Positions 42,488-50,565 of a stretch of 64,000 bases of DNA are shown here, piece after piece. Below the pieces are notes generated by a model. The model was not told the origin of the DNA. It saw only the letters and a list, made by a program, of their open reading frames with translations, and searched no databases. The position numbers and the translations under genes are program-made. The stretch's first letter is position 1. Every line of letters starts with the position of its first letter. The stretch covers positions 30,475 to 94,474 of the forward strand of contig DEDT01000054.1 in the NCBI GenBank assembly GCA_002350105.1. Reading direction: 5' to 3'. The DNA comes from Selenomonadaceae bacterium UBA2897 (lineage in GTDB: Bacteria; Bacillota; Negativicutes; Selenomonadales; Selenomonadaceae).

Positions 42488-42540
42488 GGTATTGACCTCC
42501 TCAAAATTCGATGTCTCATTTTGCCAATAGAACTAAATGC

Positions 42541-42549
42541 AGTATAGCA
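42541..42549 (-). promoter_or_regulatory. Extended -10 promoter element of the tolC-like gene
   Basis: The minus strand reads TGCTATACT, an extended -10 box, about 55 bp before the TTG start. The -35 region is a T-rich stretch without a good hexamer. Confidence 0.5.
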
Positions 42550-42561
42550 CGGAGACATTAG

Positions 42562-42600
42562 AAAAATAGTCATGGCTGGTTAACCTCAGGGTTGCCAGCC
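42562..42600 (-). terminator. Probable terminator after mlaD
   Basis: GGCTGG/CCAGCC with inner AACC-CTGA-GGTT forms a hairpin, and the minus strand continues ATGACTATTTTTC. It starts at the mlaD stop and ends the mla operon. Confidence 0.65.
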
Positions 42601-42605
42601 CTATA

Positions 42606-43889
42606 TCAGAACTCCTGCCTGAGACCGAAATAGGCGCGTCGCTTATCACTATCGCGCACATTATCCCATCGTCCCATGACATAGGTACCATCACCGGTAA
42701 TATCGTACTGCCCCGTAAGGCGCACATTCAAATCGTCAAAATCATAGGCATCCGTGCTAAAGCGGAACCGCCCCGCATAAGCATCGATACCCAGCCCCGG
42801 ATCGCCGGCGATGACGCCGCCGCGCGCGCCGATGTTCCCACGGCGGAAACCGAGCTGCGCATTGAGGTCATTGCCATCGCCGATATCCTCCATGCCCATG
42901 CGGAAGAAGGCCTTGCCTCCCGTCGAGAAGTCGAGGTTGGCATCGGTCGTCCAGTCCTTGTCACTGCCATTGTAGAGCACATCCACGCTGGGCTTTGTCT
43001 CGATTTTGTCCAGCTTGTCCATGAGGTTCTTCGCCCGCACGGACACGTTCTTCGCATGCTGGATGGTATCCGTCAGGTCCTTGGCCGTCTTCGGATCCCC
43101 GAGGGAATTGTCGAGGTTCGCCGCTACGTGCTGGATACGGCCGCTGGCGTCGGCGATATTCGAGAGCGTCAGGCGCAGGTTCTCCGCCGTCTGCGGGTCA
43201 GCGCCTACGGTCTCAATATTCTTCATCACGGCCTCCGCCGCATTCACCGTGCGCTCGAGGCTCGCCGACATCGCATTGAGGTTCGTGAGCATCTGGTTGA
43301 TGTTGCCCTGATTCTGCTGCACGGTGGCCTCCAATGCCGCCATGAGGCCGTTCAGATGCGCCGTCATGTCGCGCATATTGGCCGTCATCTGGATGATATT
43401 GCCCTGGAACTTCGGATTGCCCGCAATCTTGTTCAGCGAGTCCAGCAGGCTCTGCGCCTGCGTCACCACCTGGCTGAGGCCGGTAAAGAGCGTATCCATG
43501 CCCGCCTCATCTTCGCCGATGAGATAGTCACCATCCGTCACGTAGTCGCCGCCGTCCTTCGCGGGCGTGATATTGATGAATTTATCGCCCATGACGCCCG
43601 GCGAGCCCACACTCACATGTGAGCCGCGCGGGATGCGCGCATCTGCATTGATCTTCAAGGCCACGGTGACGCCGCCGCCCTCGTTGGCCACGGAGGTCAC
43701 GGTGCCCACGGGCACGCCGGAGAGGCAGACCTGCGCCTGCTTCTGGATGCCGTTGACCTGATTGAAGCCGGCATAGAGCGTATAGCCCTTATCATGATGA
43801 AAGGAAAAATTGCCGAGCAACATCACGACGGCCACTAAGAGCGCAATGCCCGCCACCGTGAAAGCGCCGACCTTTGCTTCATTTGTCAT
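42606..43889 (-). CDS. mlaD: MlaD with C-terminal beta-barrel (trans-envelope lipid bridge)
   Basis: A 427-residue MCE protein. An N-terminal helix (about 9-28) anchors it in the inner membrane. The MCE domain (about 35-120) has GYTLYAGFNQVNGIQKQAQV, SGVPVGTVTSV and SVGSPGVMGDKFINI. A long helical segment (about 125-290) follows. The last ~130 residues are beta-rich with aromatic pairs (FSTGGKAFFRMGMEDIGDGN, YAGRFRFSTDAYDFDDLNVR) and end in YFGLRQEF, a barrel-type C-terminus. This fusion is known from Veillonella, where MlaD spans the envelope and replaces the separate MlaA/MlaC parts. It overlaps mlaF by 11 bp. Confidence 0.9.
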   Translation of the reverse strand: MTNEAKVGAFTVAGIALLVAVVMLLGNFSFHHDKGYTLYAGFNQVNGIQKQAQVCLSGVPVGTVTSVANEGGGVTVALKINADARIPRGSHVSVGSPGVMGDKFINITPAKDGGDYVTDGDYLIGEDEAGMDTLFTGLSQVVTQAQSLLDSLNKIAGNPKFQGNIIQMTANMRDMTAHLNGLMAALEATVQQNQGNINQMLTNLNAMSASLERTVNAAEAVMKNIETVGADPQTAENLRLTLSNIADASGRIQHVAANLDNSLGDPKTAKDLTDTIQHAKNVSVRAKNLMDKLDKIETKPSVDVLYNGSDKDWTTDANLDFSTGGKAFFRMGMEDIGDGNDLNAQLGFRRGNIGARGGVIAGDPGLGIDAYAGRFRFSTDAYDFDDLNVRLTGQYDITGDGTYVMGRWDNVRDSDKRRAYFGLRQEF

Positions 43890-44634
43890 GCCCGATGTCC
43901 TCCTTTACCGTGCGCAGACTATGGAAAAAGGCCTGCACCCGCTCATCCCTGAGCTTTTTAAATTCCTCCACGGGTGCCACCGCGATGAGCTCGCCCTGAT
44001 ACACCATGGCGATGCGGTCCGCGATGCGGCAGGCGCTCGCCATATCATGCGTGACCACGACACTCGTCACATGCAGCTCGCGCTGCGTGTGGATGATGAG
44101 CTCATCGATCTTCTCCGTCATGATGGGGTCGAGACCCGAGCTCGGCTCGTCGTAGAGGATGATCTCCGGCTCGATGGCGATGGCCCGCGCGAGGCTCACG
44201 CGCTTCTGCATACCGCCGGAGAGCTCCGGCGGCATCATGCCCTCCACGCCGTCCAGTCCCACGAGATGCAGTTTCTCACGCACGATTTCACGGATTTCCG
44301 CGTCGCTCTTATCCGTGTGCTCATGCAGGCCGAAGGCCACGTTGTCGCCCACGGTCATCGAGTCGAAGAGCGCCGAATACTGGAACACCATGCCCATGCG
44401 CAGACGCACGCGGTCGAGCGCCCGCTCATCGAGCTGCCCGATCTCCGTATCGCCAATCCAGATTTCCCCGCTCGTGGGCCGGATAAGGCCGATGAGCAGG
44501 CGTAGCAGGGTACTCTTGCCCGAGCCCGAGCCTCCGATGATCGCGATGGTCTCCCCATCCGCAATATCGAGGCTCACATGCTTCAGGACTTCCTTGCCGT
44601 CAAATGACTTGCATACATCCTTGATTCTTATCAT
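43879..44634 (-). CDS. mlaF: Phospholipid transport ATP-binding protein MlaF
   Basis: A 251-residue ATPase of the Mla lipid transporter. It has Walker A GGSGSGKSTLLRLLIG, the Mla-type Q-loop GMVFQYSALFDSMTVGDNV, signature LSGGMQKRVSLARAIA, Walker B IILYDEPSSGLDP and THDMASACRIADR. ATG 44634 follows GAGGTG, eight bases after the mlaE stop. Together with MlaE it drives lipid movement through MlaD. Confidence 0.95.
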   Translation of the reverse strand: MIRIKDVCKSFDGKEVLKHVSLDIADGETIAIIGGSGSGKSTLLRLLIGLIRPTSGEIWIGDTEIGQLDERALDRVRLRMGMVFQYSALFDSMTVGDNVAFGLHEHTDKSDAEIREIVREKLHLVGLDGVEGMMPPELSGGMQKRVSLARAIAIEPEIILYDEPSSGLDPIMTEKIDELIIHTQRELHVTSVVVTHDMASACRIADRIAMVYQGELIAVAPVEEFKKLRDERVQAFFHSLRTVKEDIGHDK

Positions 44635-44641
44635 AGGCACC

Positions 44642-45412
44642 TCAGAACAGCGCAAACGTCAACAAGGCGTTCAGGATAAAGATCACGATAATCGACGTCA
44701 CCACCGTGCGCGTCGTCGCCTTGCCGACGCCCGCCGCACCGTCCGGGCTGGAGAGGCCGTAGTAGCAGCCCAGCACCGCGATGATGTTGCCGAAGAAAAT
44801 CGCCTTGATGAGGCCGCCCGTGAAGTCGTAGACATCCACATACGTATGGATGGAATTCATGAACGTCACCGAGCTGATGCCCGAGTAGTAGACCGCGATG
44901 ACATAGCCACCGAGCACGCCCAGCACGTCGCCGAAGATCGTGAGCACCGGCACCATGGCCATGCACGCGAGCATGCGCGGCACGATGAGGTAATCGGCAG
45001 GACTCACGGCCATGACGCGCAGTGCGTCGATCTGCTCCGTGACCTTCATCGTGGAGATCTCCGCCGTGATGGCCGAGCCCACGCGGCCCGCACAGACCAC
45101 GGCCACGAGCACGGGACCGAGCTCGCGCCCGATGCCGATGGCGATGATCGCGCCCACGGTGCTCTGGGCACCGTACTTGATGAGCTCATCCGCCGTCTGC
45201 AGCGTGAGCACCACGCCCGTGAAAATCATCGTGAGGCTCACGATGACCAGTGAATCCACGCCCAGATGCGACATCTGCGTGAGGATCTGCTGATAGCGCG
45301 GCCGATGAAACGTCTGCCGGATGGTCTCCATATAGAGGAGCACCATGCGCCCAAGCTCCGCCAGCCGCCGCAGCACAAAGCCGCCGATCGCCTCCAGAAT
45401 ACGGTTCAGCAT
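44642..45412 (-). CDS. mlaE: Phospholipid transport permease MlaE
   Basis: A 256-residue MlaE-family permease with about six membrane segments. Diagnostic stretches are FTGVVLTLQTADELIKYGAQ, GRELGPVLVAVVCAGRVGSA and AEISTMKVTEQIDALRVMAV. It is the first gene of mlaE-mlaF-mlaD; no mlaB or mlaC is present, as in other Negativicutes. An AAAGGAGGG site precedes the ATG and two inverted repeats lie in the upstream region. Confidence 0.95.
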   Translation of the reverse strand: MLNRILEAIGGFVLRRLAELGRMVLLYMETIRQTFHRPRYQQILTQMSHLGVDSLVIVSLTMIFTGVVLTLQTADELIKYGAQSTVGAIIAIGIGRELGPVLVAVVCAGRVGSAITAEISTMKVTEQIDALRVMAVSPADYLIVPRMLACMAMVPVLTIFGDVLGVLGGYVIAVYYSGISSVTFMNSIHTYVDVYDFTGGLIKAIFFGNIIAVLGCYYGLSSPDGAAGVGKATTRTVVTSIIVIFILNALLTFALF

Positions 45413-45433
45413 CGCGCCCTCCTTTCTCTTCCT

Positions 45434-45453
45434 GTATCACTATATGGTGATAC
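45434..45453. promoter_or_regulatory. Inverted repeat in the mlaE leader
   Basis: GTATCAC-TATATG-GTGATAC has perfect 7-bp arms and lies just upstream of the mlaE ribosome site. It may be an operator or a leader hairpin. Confidence 0.5.
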
Positions 45454-45481
45454 TACCTAGCATTGTACCATATCTCAGGGC

Positions 45482-45509
45482 AAAATAGTACACAAAAATG
45501 TACTATTTT
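45482..45509. promoter_or_regulatory. 11-bp inverted repeat between divergent mlaE and rnhA
   Basis: AAAATAGTACA and TGTACTATTTT are perfect arms with a 6-bp centre. The repeat overlaps the expected -35 region of the mlaE promoter (-10 TACAAT, minus strand, 45462-45467) and lies just upstream of the plus-strand promoter, so one regulator could act on both directions. Confidence 0.6.
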
Positions 45510-45518
45510 TTACAAACA

Positions 45519-45548
45519 TTGCCAAATCCATCTGGCAGATGCTACAAT
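45519..45548 (+). promoter_or_regulatory. Promoter of the RNase H gene
   Basis: TTGCCA, an 18-bp spacer and TACAAT lie about 90 bp upstream of the RNase H start. This is the only plus-strand gene in the window and the only plus-strand promoter I support. Confidence 0.6.
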
Positions 45549-45560
45549 GCAAGAAAAAGA

Positions 45561-45610
45561 CCCTCTCCATCAGCCGATGGCCGACAACTCCCCCATGGGA
45601 GATGAGAGGG
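45561..45610 (+). other. Structured 5' leader of the RNase H mRNA
   Basis: CCCTCTC(C)ATC pairs with GATGAGAGGG and encloses CTCCC-CCAT-GGGAG. No T-run follows, so this is a leader hairpin rather than a terminator. It ends 24 bp before the start codon. Confidence 0.45.
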
Positions 45611-45634
45611 CCCTTGTTACGAAAGGAATGCACC

Positions 45635-46396
45635 ATGCCAACATCCAAAGTCTATGCCGTGCGCCGCGGCCGCGCCACGGGCATCTTCACCAGCTGGGCC
45701 GAATGCCAGAAACAGACCGCAGGCTACCCCGGCGCTCAGTTCAAGAGCTTCACTGACGTCCGCGAGGCCCTGCAATGGCTGAACGGCGGCCCATCGACGA
45801 GCAGCAGTACCGGCGCCGCCGGCTCCAGCCACGTCACTGCCACACGCCGAAACGCCAAAGCGAATGCACAGCACGCCTCCGCCACAAGCCGCAGCACGGC
45901 GGCCAAGACGCGGCGCACGGCAGCGCCTGCTCCCATCATCCCCGACGAGGAACAGGACTACGTCATCTTCACCGATGGCTCCTGCCTGCGCAATCCCGAC
46001 GGCCCCGGCGGCTGGGCCGCCGTCATCCGCGAGGTCGCCACGGGCAAAGTCACGGAGCTCTCCGCGGGCGACCCGAGTACCACGAACAACCGCATGGAGC
46101 TCACGGCCGCTATCAAGGGACTTAGCTTCCCCGCGGCCCCCGCGAAGGTTGCTCTCTACACGGACAGCCAATACCTCAGGAACGGCTTCACCAAACACTG
46201 GGTCGAGGGCTGGAAACGCCGCGGCTGGCGCAAGGCCGACGGCCAGCCCGTGCTCAACCAGCCCCTCTGGCAGGCCCTCGACGCGCTCTTCCAGAAGCAC
46301 GCCGTCACCTTCCACTGGGTCAAGGGCCACGCGGGCAATCCCCTCAACGAGCGCTGCGACCAGCTCGCCAAAGCCGCTGCCATGCAATACCGTTGA
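45635..46396 (+). CDS. rnhA: Ribonuclease H1 with viroplasmin-type hybrid-binding domain
   Basis: A 253-residue RNase H1 that removes RNA from RNA-DNA hybrids. The N-terminal caulimovirus-viroplasmin domain (about 1-50; KVYAVRRGRATGIFTSWAEC) binds hybrids, and an S/T/A-rich linker (about 52-100) follows. The catalytic domain shows YVIFTDGSCLRNPDGPGGWA, NNRMELTA, YTDSQYL and WVKGHAGNPLNERCD, so all four acidic residues (D, E, D, D) are present. The start ATG 45635 follows GAAAGGA; the longer upstream frame lacks a ribosome site. It is the sole plus-strand gene. Confidence 0.94.
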   Translation: MPTSKVYAVRRGRATGIFTSWAECQKQTAGYPGAQFKSFTDVREALQWLNGGPSTSSSTGAAGSSHVTATRRNAKANAQHASATSRSTAAKTRRTAAPAPIIPDEEQDYVIFTDGSCLRNPDGPGGWAAVIREVATGKVTELSAGDPSTTNNRMELTAAIKGLSFPAAPAKVALYTDSQYLRNGFTKHWVEGWKRRGWRKADGQPVLNQPLWQALDALFQKHAVTFHWVKGHAGNPLNERCDQLAKAAAMQYR

Positions 46397-46411
46397 CCGG
46401 ATACGCAAAGA

Positions 46412-46450
46412 CTCTATCCCTGCCATTGCTCACAGGAATAGAGCCTTTTT
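46412..46450 (+). terminator. Intrinsic terminator after rnhA
   Basis: CTCTATCCCTG and CAGGAATAGAG form an 11-bp stem with one mismatch, followed by CCTTTTT. It starts 16 bp after the RNase H stop. Confidence 0.8.
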
Positions 46451-46482
46451 CATGCGTCAACTGCCTACGTACCCTATGTACG

Positions 46483-47700
46483 CTATGCACCAGTACGGAA
46501 CAGCTGTGCCAGATAATCGTACCAATAATAGCATGACGTATCATATGCCTGATTGGCCGCACTGGCCAGACCAGTCGCCAACTGTGACAAGGTACGTCGC
46601 CAGTCCTCCCGCTGGACTGGTGGCAGCACGGGCAGCCATAGTGGTGCCGCATCCAGGCACAGCTGTGCCGTCCACGGTTCCAGCACCTCGCGCGACAGGC
46701 ACTGGCGTAACTGCGCCAGCAGCGACAGCAGCAGCGCTACCAGTTCCTCTTCAGCTAAATACGCGGGGAAAAGCAGCTGCGCATTCTGGATATACGCCAG
46801 ATACTCTGCCACCGAAACGTCCTGCTGCTCCTGCAGGCATGCCTGAATGGCCGCTACCAGCTGCGCCACGAATGCCGCCTGATCATCCCGCTTGGGCGGC
46901 ATGTCCTGCCGCAACTGCCGATAGGCCAGGATGCCCTGATCCTGTATATCGTTACGGTCAAATTCCCGAAACCACGCATCGATATCCCTGTCAACGACGC
47001 CACCCGTATCCGCACACCTGCGGCTGCGGCGCTGCACCCACTCCGCATACGATTTCACGCCATAATGGTTGATGCGCAGGCGGCTGACAGGATGCCGTTT
47101 ATTGCACCACTGTTCTACGCGCTGGCCAGTCTCATCGATGGCATACTTGCCCAGGAAATAGACCGGTGCATGCGGCGTAGCGAAATAGGCCGCGCAACGC
47201 GGATTCACGATGCTCTTGATATGCCTATCATTGGGAAAGCCATCCGCCGCCCGCCAGGCAAACCGCTCCAGTACACCGCGGCTGAGCTCCGCCTCCCGTG
47301 CGCCCGATGAACCGTAGCAGCACCAGTTTGCCGTAAAGCCGCCCGGCTCGCCAAAGTCACGTACCAATTCCTGCAAAGTCTCAGGCAGGCTCCTGCCCTC
47401 CGGGGCATAGAGAAATTCATCCAGGTCAATAAAGGCAATATACCGGCAAAGGAAACGATACCGCTGCAACACCTCCCGATAGACCGGCAGCTGCTCTCCT
47501 GCAGCCGGCCGATACTTGTAGGTCACGCAACCCTGCTGGATATAAGGCTGCAAAATCTCCCTGGTCCCATCTGTACTGCCATTGTCGTATAGATAAAAGT
47601 GTGACACACCTGCCCAGAGGTGGAAATCCAGCCACTCCTGCAGATACGGACTCTCATCCTTCATAATGGCTGCCACAGCCAATTCATGCAGATAATGCAC
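46483..47700 (-). CDS. Glycosyltransferase of the GT92/GT2-like (DUF23) type
   Basis: A 405-residue transferase. The start AIMKDESPYLQEWLDFHLWA and FYLYDNGSTDGTREIL are typical of GT92-like enzymes, and YIAFIDLDEFLY supplies the metal-binding DxD. TANWCCYGSSG and RINHYGVKSYAEW are later family blocks. A helical C-terminal extension of ~130 residues rich in A, L and Q has no clear match. It likely transfers a sugar to a surface glycan; the acceptor is not known. Its end faces the rnhA terminator. Confidence 0.8.
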   Translation of the reverse strand: MHYLHELAVAAIMKDESPYLQEWLDFHLWAGVSHFYLYDNGSTDGTREILQPYIQQGCVTYKYRPAAGEQLPVYREVLQRYRFLCRYIAFIDLDEFLYAPEGRSLPETLQELVRDFGEPGGFTANWCCYGSSGAREAELSRGVLERFAWRAADGFPNDRHIKSIVNPRCAAYFATPHAPVYFLGKYAIDETGQRVEQWCNKRHPVSRLRINHYGVKSYAEWVQRRSRRCADTGGVVDRDIDAWFREFDRNDIQDQGILAYRQLRQDMPPKRDDQAAFVAQLVAAIQACLQEQQDVSVAEYLAYIQNAQLLFPAYLAEEELVALLLSLLAQLRQCLSREVLEPWTAQLCLDAAPLWLPVLPPVQREDWRRTLSQLATGLASAANQAYDTSCYYWYDYLAQLFRTGA

Positions 47701-47766
47701 CTTGGTTTCCCCCTCCTGTCATCAACCACTGCCTATCCATCTCTCTCCGCCATGTATCTCACACAT

Positions 47767-48804
47767 TTACTTCAATAGCACGCAGACCCGCTTGCCGCAG
47801 AATGCGATGCCGTAGTGCAGTACCTGCCCTACGCCCCGCGCACGGAACTCGGCCTCATAATCACGCGTCTCGATTTGATGCAATGCAGCCTGTGCCTGAG
47901 CCGCTAAAGCTTCTTCACTCTCTGCCACTTTACATTCGATAAGCATGCCACATTTCCCTATCTGCTTGGGAAAAACCGCGATATCATAACGTCCATAGCC
48001 CGACTCCCGGTTCGATCGAATAATGTACTCATCCAGGAGTGTCGCCACCAGGCCGAGGACCAGGCCGTGATAGAAACTCTCCTTGCCCTTGGCCGTATCA
48101 AAGCTGCTCGTGAGTACCTCCAGATACTGGCCGAGCCCCACGCGCACCGTCTCGATGTCGTCCTCGATAAAAGCGCGCATGAGCTCGTCGACCTCCATGT
48201 CCATCTCGTCGCTATGGTAACGCTCGAGGATTTCGATGCGGTATAGGGATCGCAGTTCTCTATTCGGCAAGATGAGCTCGACCTGCATCCCCAGGTCAGT
48301 CTCTGTTACCGACTTGGTCGTGAGATAGCCTGTCGTGACCAGCATCGTGTAGAGGGCAGCCTCGTTCTTATAAATTTCGCTGTAGATGAAGCCCTCCCGT
48401 ACGCGCGAAATCAGCGATCCGCCCTGCAGGACCTGCGCCAGCTTGTCCATGACCCGGCTGCGGGAATGGCGCAGCATCTCACCGAGAATAGCATTGCCTG
48501 AGGTATTGACCCAATATGTCCGCGGCTTGCAGCCATTATCGAAATAGTTTACCACAGACCATGGATTGTAAATCTCATGACTGGCAAAACGGTAGCCATC
48601 ATACCACTGGCGGATTTCCATGTCAAAGAAATAGCGAAGCATCGACATCATCAGCGTCTTGCCAAAACGGCGTGGCCGCGTGAAGAGTGTTACCTTCTTA
48701 TGATCTTGCAAAAACGCTGAAATAACCGCCGTTTTATCTACCCAATAGTAATTGCCGCGTATTTCCGCAAAATCTTCTACACCAACCGGCATCGCCGTAT
48801 TCAT
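47767..48804 (-). pseudogene. AAA-ATPase-like/PD-(D/E)XK protein with large internal deletion
   Basis: A 345-residue remnant of the AAA-ATPase-like (DUF1703-type) family, whose members are normally over 500 residues. The N-terminus is intact (GVEDFAEIRGNYYWVDKTAV, then TLFTRPRRFGKTLMMSMLRY with Walker A). At residue ~62 it jumps straight from YFFDM to EIRQWYDGYRF, a block that normally comes ~200 residues later, so Walker B and the ATPase core are missing. The C-terminal nuclease-like part (GYGRYDIAVFPK, GMLIECKVAE) is kept. The frame is open, so a small protein could still be made. ATG 48804 or GTG 48807 follow GAGGTG. Confidence 0.8.
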
Positions 48805-48842
48805 CACTGTCCCACCTCACTATTTTAATAGCATAAGTCGGT

Positions 48843-49505
48843 TCAGACCTGCAGCGCCCTGACGCGCCTGAGGGTTTCCTCGTACGACCGCTCCTGGCCG
48901 AAAAGCAGCGTTGTGCCGAGCACGAAGCCCTTGACGCCCAGCGGCGCATAGGTTTTGATTTTGTCTGCGCCACAGGCGCCGTCCCAGTAGACTTCGAAGC
49001 CCATCTTTTCCCGCAGATCCAGCAAATGCTGGATTTTCTCGCCCACATAGGGCAGGAACATCTGGCCCGCATTGCCCGGGTTCACGGACATCACCAGCAC
49101 CTTTTTCACGATGCGCAACATCTCGTAGACCGTCTCCACGCTCGTGCCCGGGTTGATCGCGATGCCCGGGATGAGCCCCGCGTTGATGACCTTCTGCAGG
49201 GTCGTCGAAGGATGGTACTCCGCCTCGGGATGGATATAGATGGTATCACCCTGACGCAGATTGCGGATGAACAGATCAATGGTATTGCTCGGATGCTCTA
49301 CCATCAAATGCACATCCAACGGCTTGTGCGTCAGGTCGCGGATACAGCGCATATCATTCAGCGACATAGCGAAATTCGGCACAAAGCGCCCGTCCATGAT
49401 ATCGATATGGAACGAGTCAATGCCACCGTATTCCAGTGCACGCACTTCGTGCTCCAGATTGCGGTAATTTGCGCACATCATGGAGGCCATCAGCTCAAAA
49501 CTCAT
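48843..49505 (-). CDS. Ribulose-phosphate/allulose-phosphate 3-epimerase family protein
   Basis: A 220-residue TIM-barrel epimerase. ASMMCANYRNLEHEV, SFHIDIMDGRFVPNF, PLDVHLMVEHP, AINPGTSVETV and MSVNPGNAGQMF are the family blocks with the metal-binding histidines and aspartates. YWDGACGADKI differs from ordinary Rpe (usually VDGG), and the first block resembles AlsE-type allulose-6-phosphate epimerases. The next genes upstream are an alditol-phosphate dehydrogenase and a cytidylyltransferase, so it probably feeds a pentulose or hexulose phosphate into CDP-alditol synthesis. ATG 49505 starts MSFELMAS. Confidence 0.86.
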   Translation of the reverse strand: MSFELMASMMCANYRNLEHEVRALEYGGIDSFHIDIMDGRFVPNFAMSLNDMRCIRDLTHKPLDVHLMVEHPSNTIDLFIRNLRQGDTIYIHPEAEYHPSTTLQKVINAGLIPGIAINPGTSVETVYEMLRIVKKVLVMSVNPGNAGQMFLPYVGEKIQHLLDLREKMGFEVYWDGACGADKIKTYAPLGVKGFVLGTTLLFGQERSYEETLRRVRALQV

Positions 49506-49521
49506 AACTTTGCACCTCAAA

Positions 49522-50565
49522 TCAAAGGGTAAACATCACCTTGCCGTAGCACGCGCGCTTCTCATGCATGAGCGCGAATGCCTGCTGATAATCCTGCAGG
49601 GCAAAGCGATGCGTGATGATTTTCTTCAGTTCAAGAGAATGATTCGCCATGCCCCGCAGAGAATCCTGCCAGTCGTTCTGCATCGCTTGGAACGAACTGT
49701 TCCACGTACCCACGAGCTGCAGCTCGCGCCGCAGGATCTGCCAGTAGCCGTCCTGCGTGAGCGTCATGCTGCCCGCCGGATTTCCCAGCGTCACGACGCG
49801 GCCGAATGTCCGCACATTCCAGACGCAGGCCTCCAGCCCCTCTGACTCACCCGTACCCTCGATGCAGGCCGTCGCGCCCTGCCCGTCCGTGAGCTCCGCC
49901 ACTTTAGCGCGGATATCCGTCTCCCGCACGTTATAGGCATCCGCAAAGCCAAGCTGCTGAGCAAAGGCCACCTTCTCCGGCGTACGCGCCGCGAGGATAA
50001 TGCGCCGCACGCCCGCGGCCCGCGCCCACTGCGCGATGATGAGCGCAATCGTGCCCACGCCATAGATAAAGAGTGTGTCGCCGAGTCCCGCGCCGCTCCG
50101 GCGGAACGCATGCAGCGCCACCGCCGTCGGCTCGTTCATCGCGGCCTCCTCATAGCTCACACCCGCCGGCATGAGGCAGAGGTTACGCTTTTTCACCGCG
50201 ATATACTCCGCCATGCCGCCGTCCTGCCGCGAACCGTAATAGCTGTAGTGGCGGCACTGCGCATAATGCCCCGTCTCGCAGGACGGACACGTGCCGCAGG
50301 GCAGCAAAGGGAAGACGGAGGCGCCACGTCCGATGAGACTTTTATCCCCCGCCGCCACGATTTCGCCCGCGAACTCATGGCCGATAATCGTGGGGAAATG
50401 ATACGTTCCCTTCGAGAACACACGCGGGATATCGCTGCCGCAGATGCCCACGGCCCGCACCCTGAGCAGCACCTCATCCGCCTGCGGCACCGGGCGCTCT
50501 ACCTCCTCATAGCGCAGGTCATTTACGCCGTGCAGGTTCAACGCCATCATCGTCTCCGTACTCAT
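49522..50565 (-). CDS. Zinc-dependent alditol-phosphate dehydrogenase (GatD-like)
   Basis: A 347-residue medium-chain dehydrogenase. The catalytic zinc site is GICGSDIPRVF and GHEFAGEI, the structural zinc loop is LPCGTCPSCETGHYAQC (four cysteines), and the cofactor fold begins at GVGTIALIIAQWA. GSRQDGGMAEYI matches galactitol-1-phosphate 5-dehydrogenase and related polyol-phosphate enzymes. With its neighbours it should reduce a ketose phosphate to an alditol phosphate. It overlaps the cytidylyltransferase stop by four bases (ATGA). Confidence 0.88.
   Translation of the reverse strand: MSTETMMALNLHGVNDLRYEEVERPVPQADEVLLRVRAVGICGSDIPRVFSKGTYHFPTIIGHEFAGEIVAAGDKSLIGRGASVFPLLPCGTCPSCETGHYAQCRHYSYYGSRQDGGMAEYIAVKKRNLCLMPAGVSYEEAAMNEPTAVALHAFRRSGAGLGDTLFIYGVGTIALIIAQWARAAGVRRIILAARTPEKVAFAQQLGFADAYNVRETDIRAKVAELTDGQGATACIEGTGESEGLEACVWNVRTFGRVVTLGNPAGSMTLTQDGYWQILRRELQLVGTWNSSFQAMQNDWQDSLRGMANHSLELKKIITHRFALQDYQQAFALMHEKRACYGKVMFTL

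Noticed and set aside
45561..45610. The rnhA leader hairpin as a riboswitch
   Set aside because: It is a simple two-stem structure without the conserved core of any riboswitch class I know.
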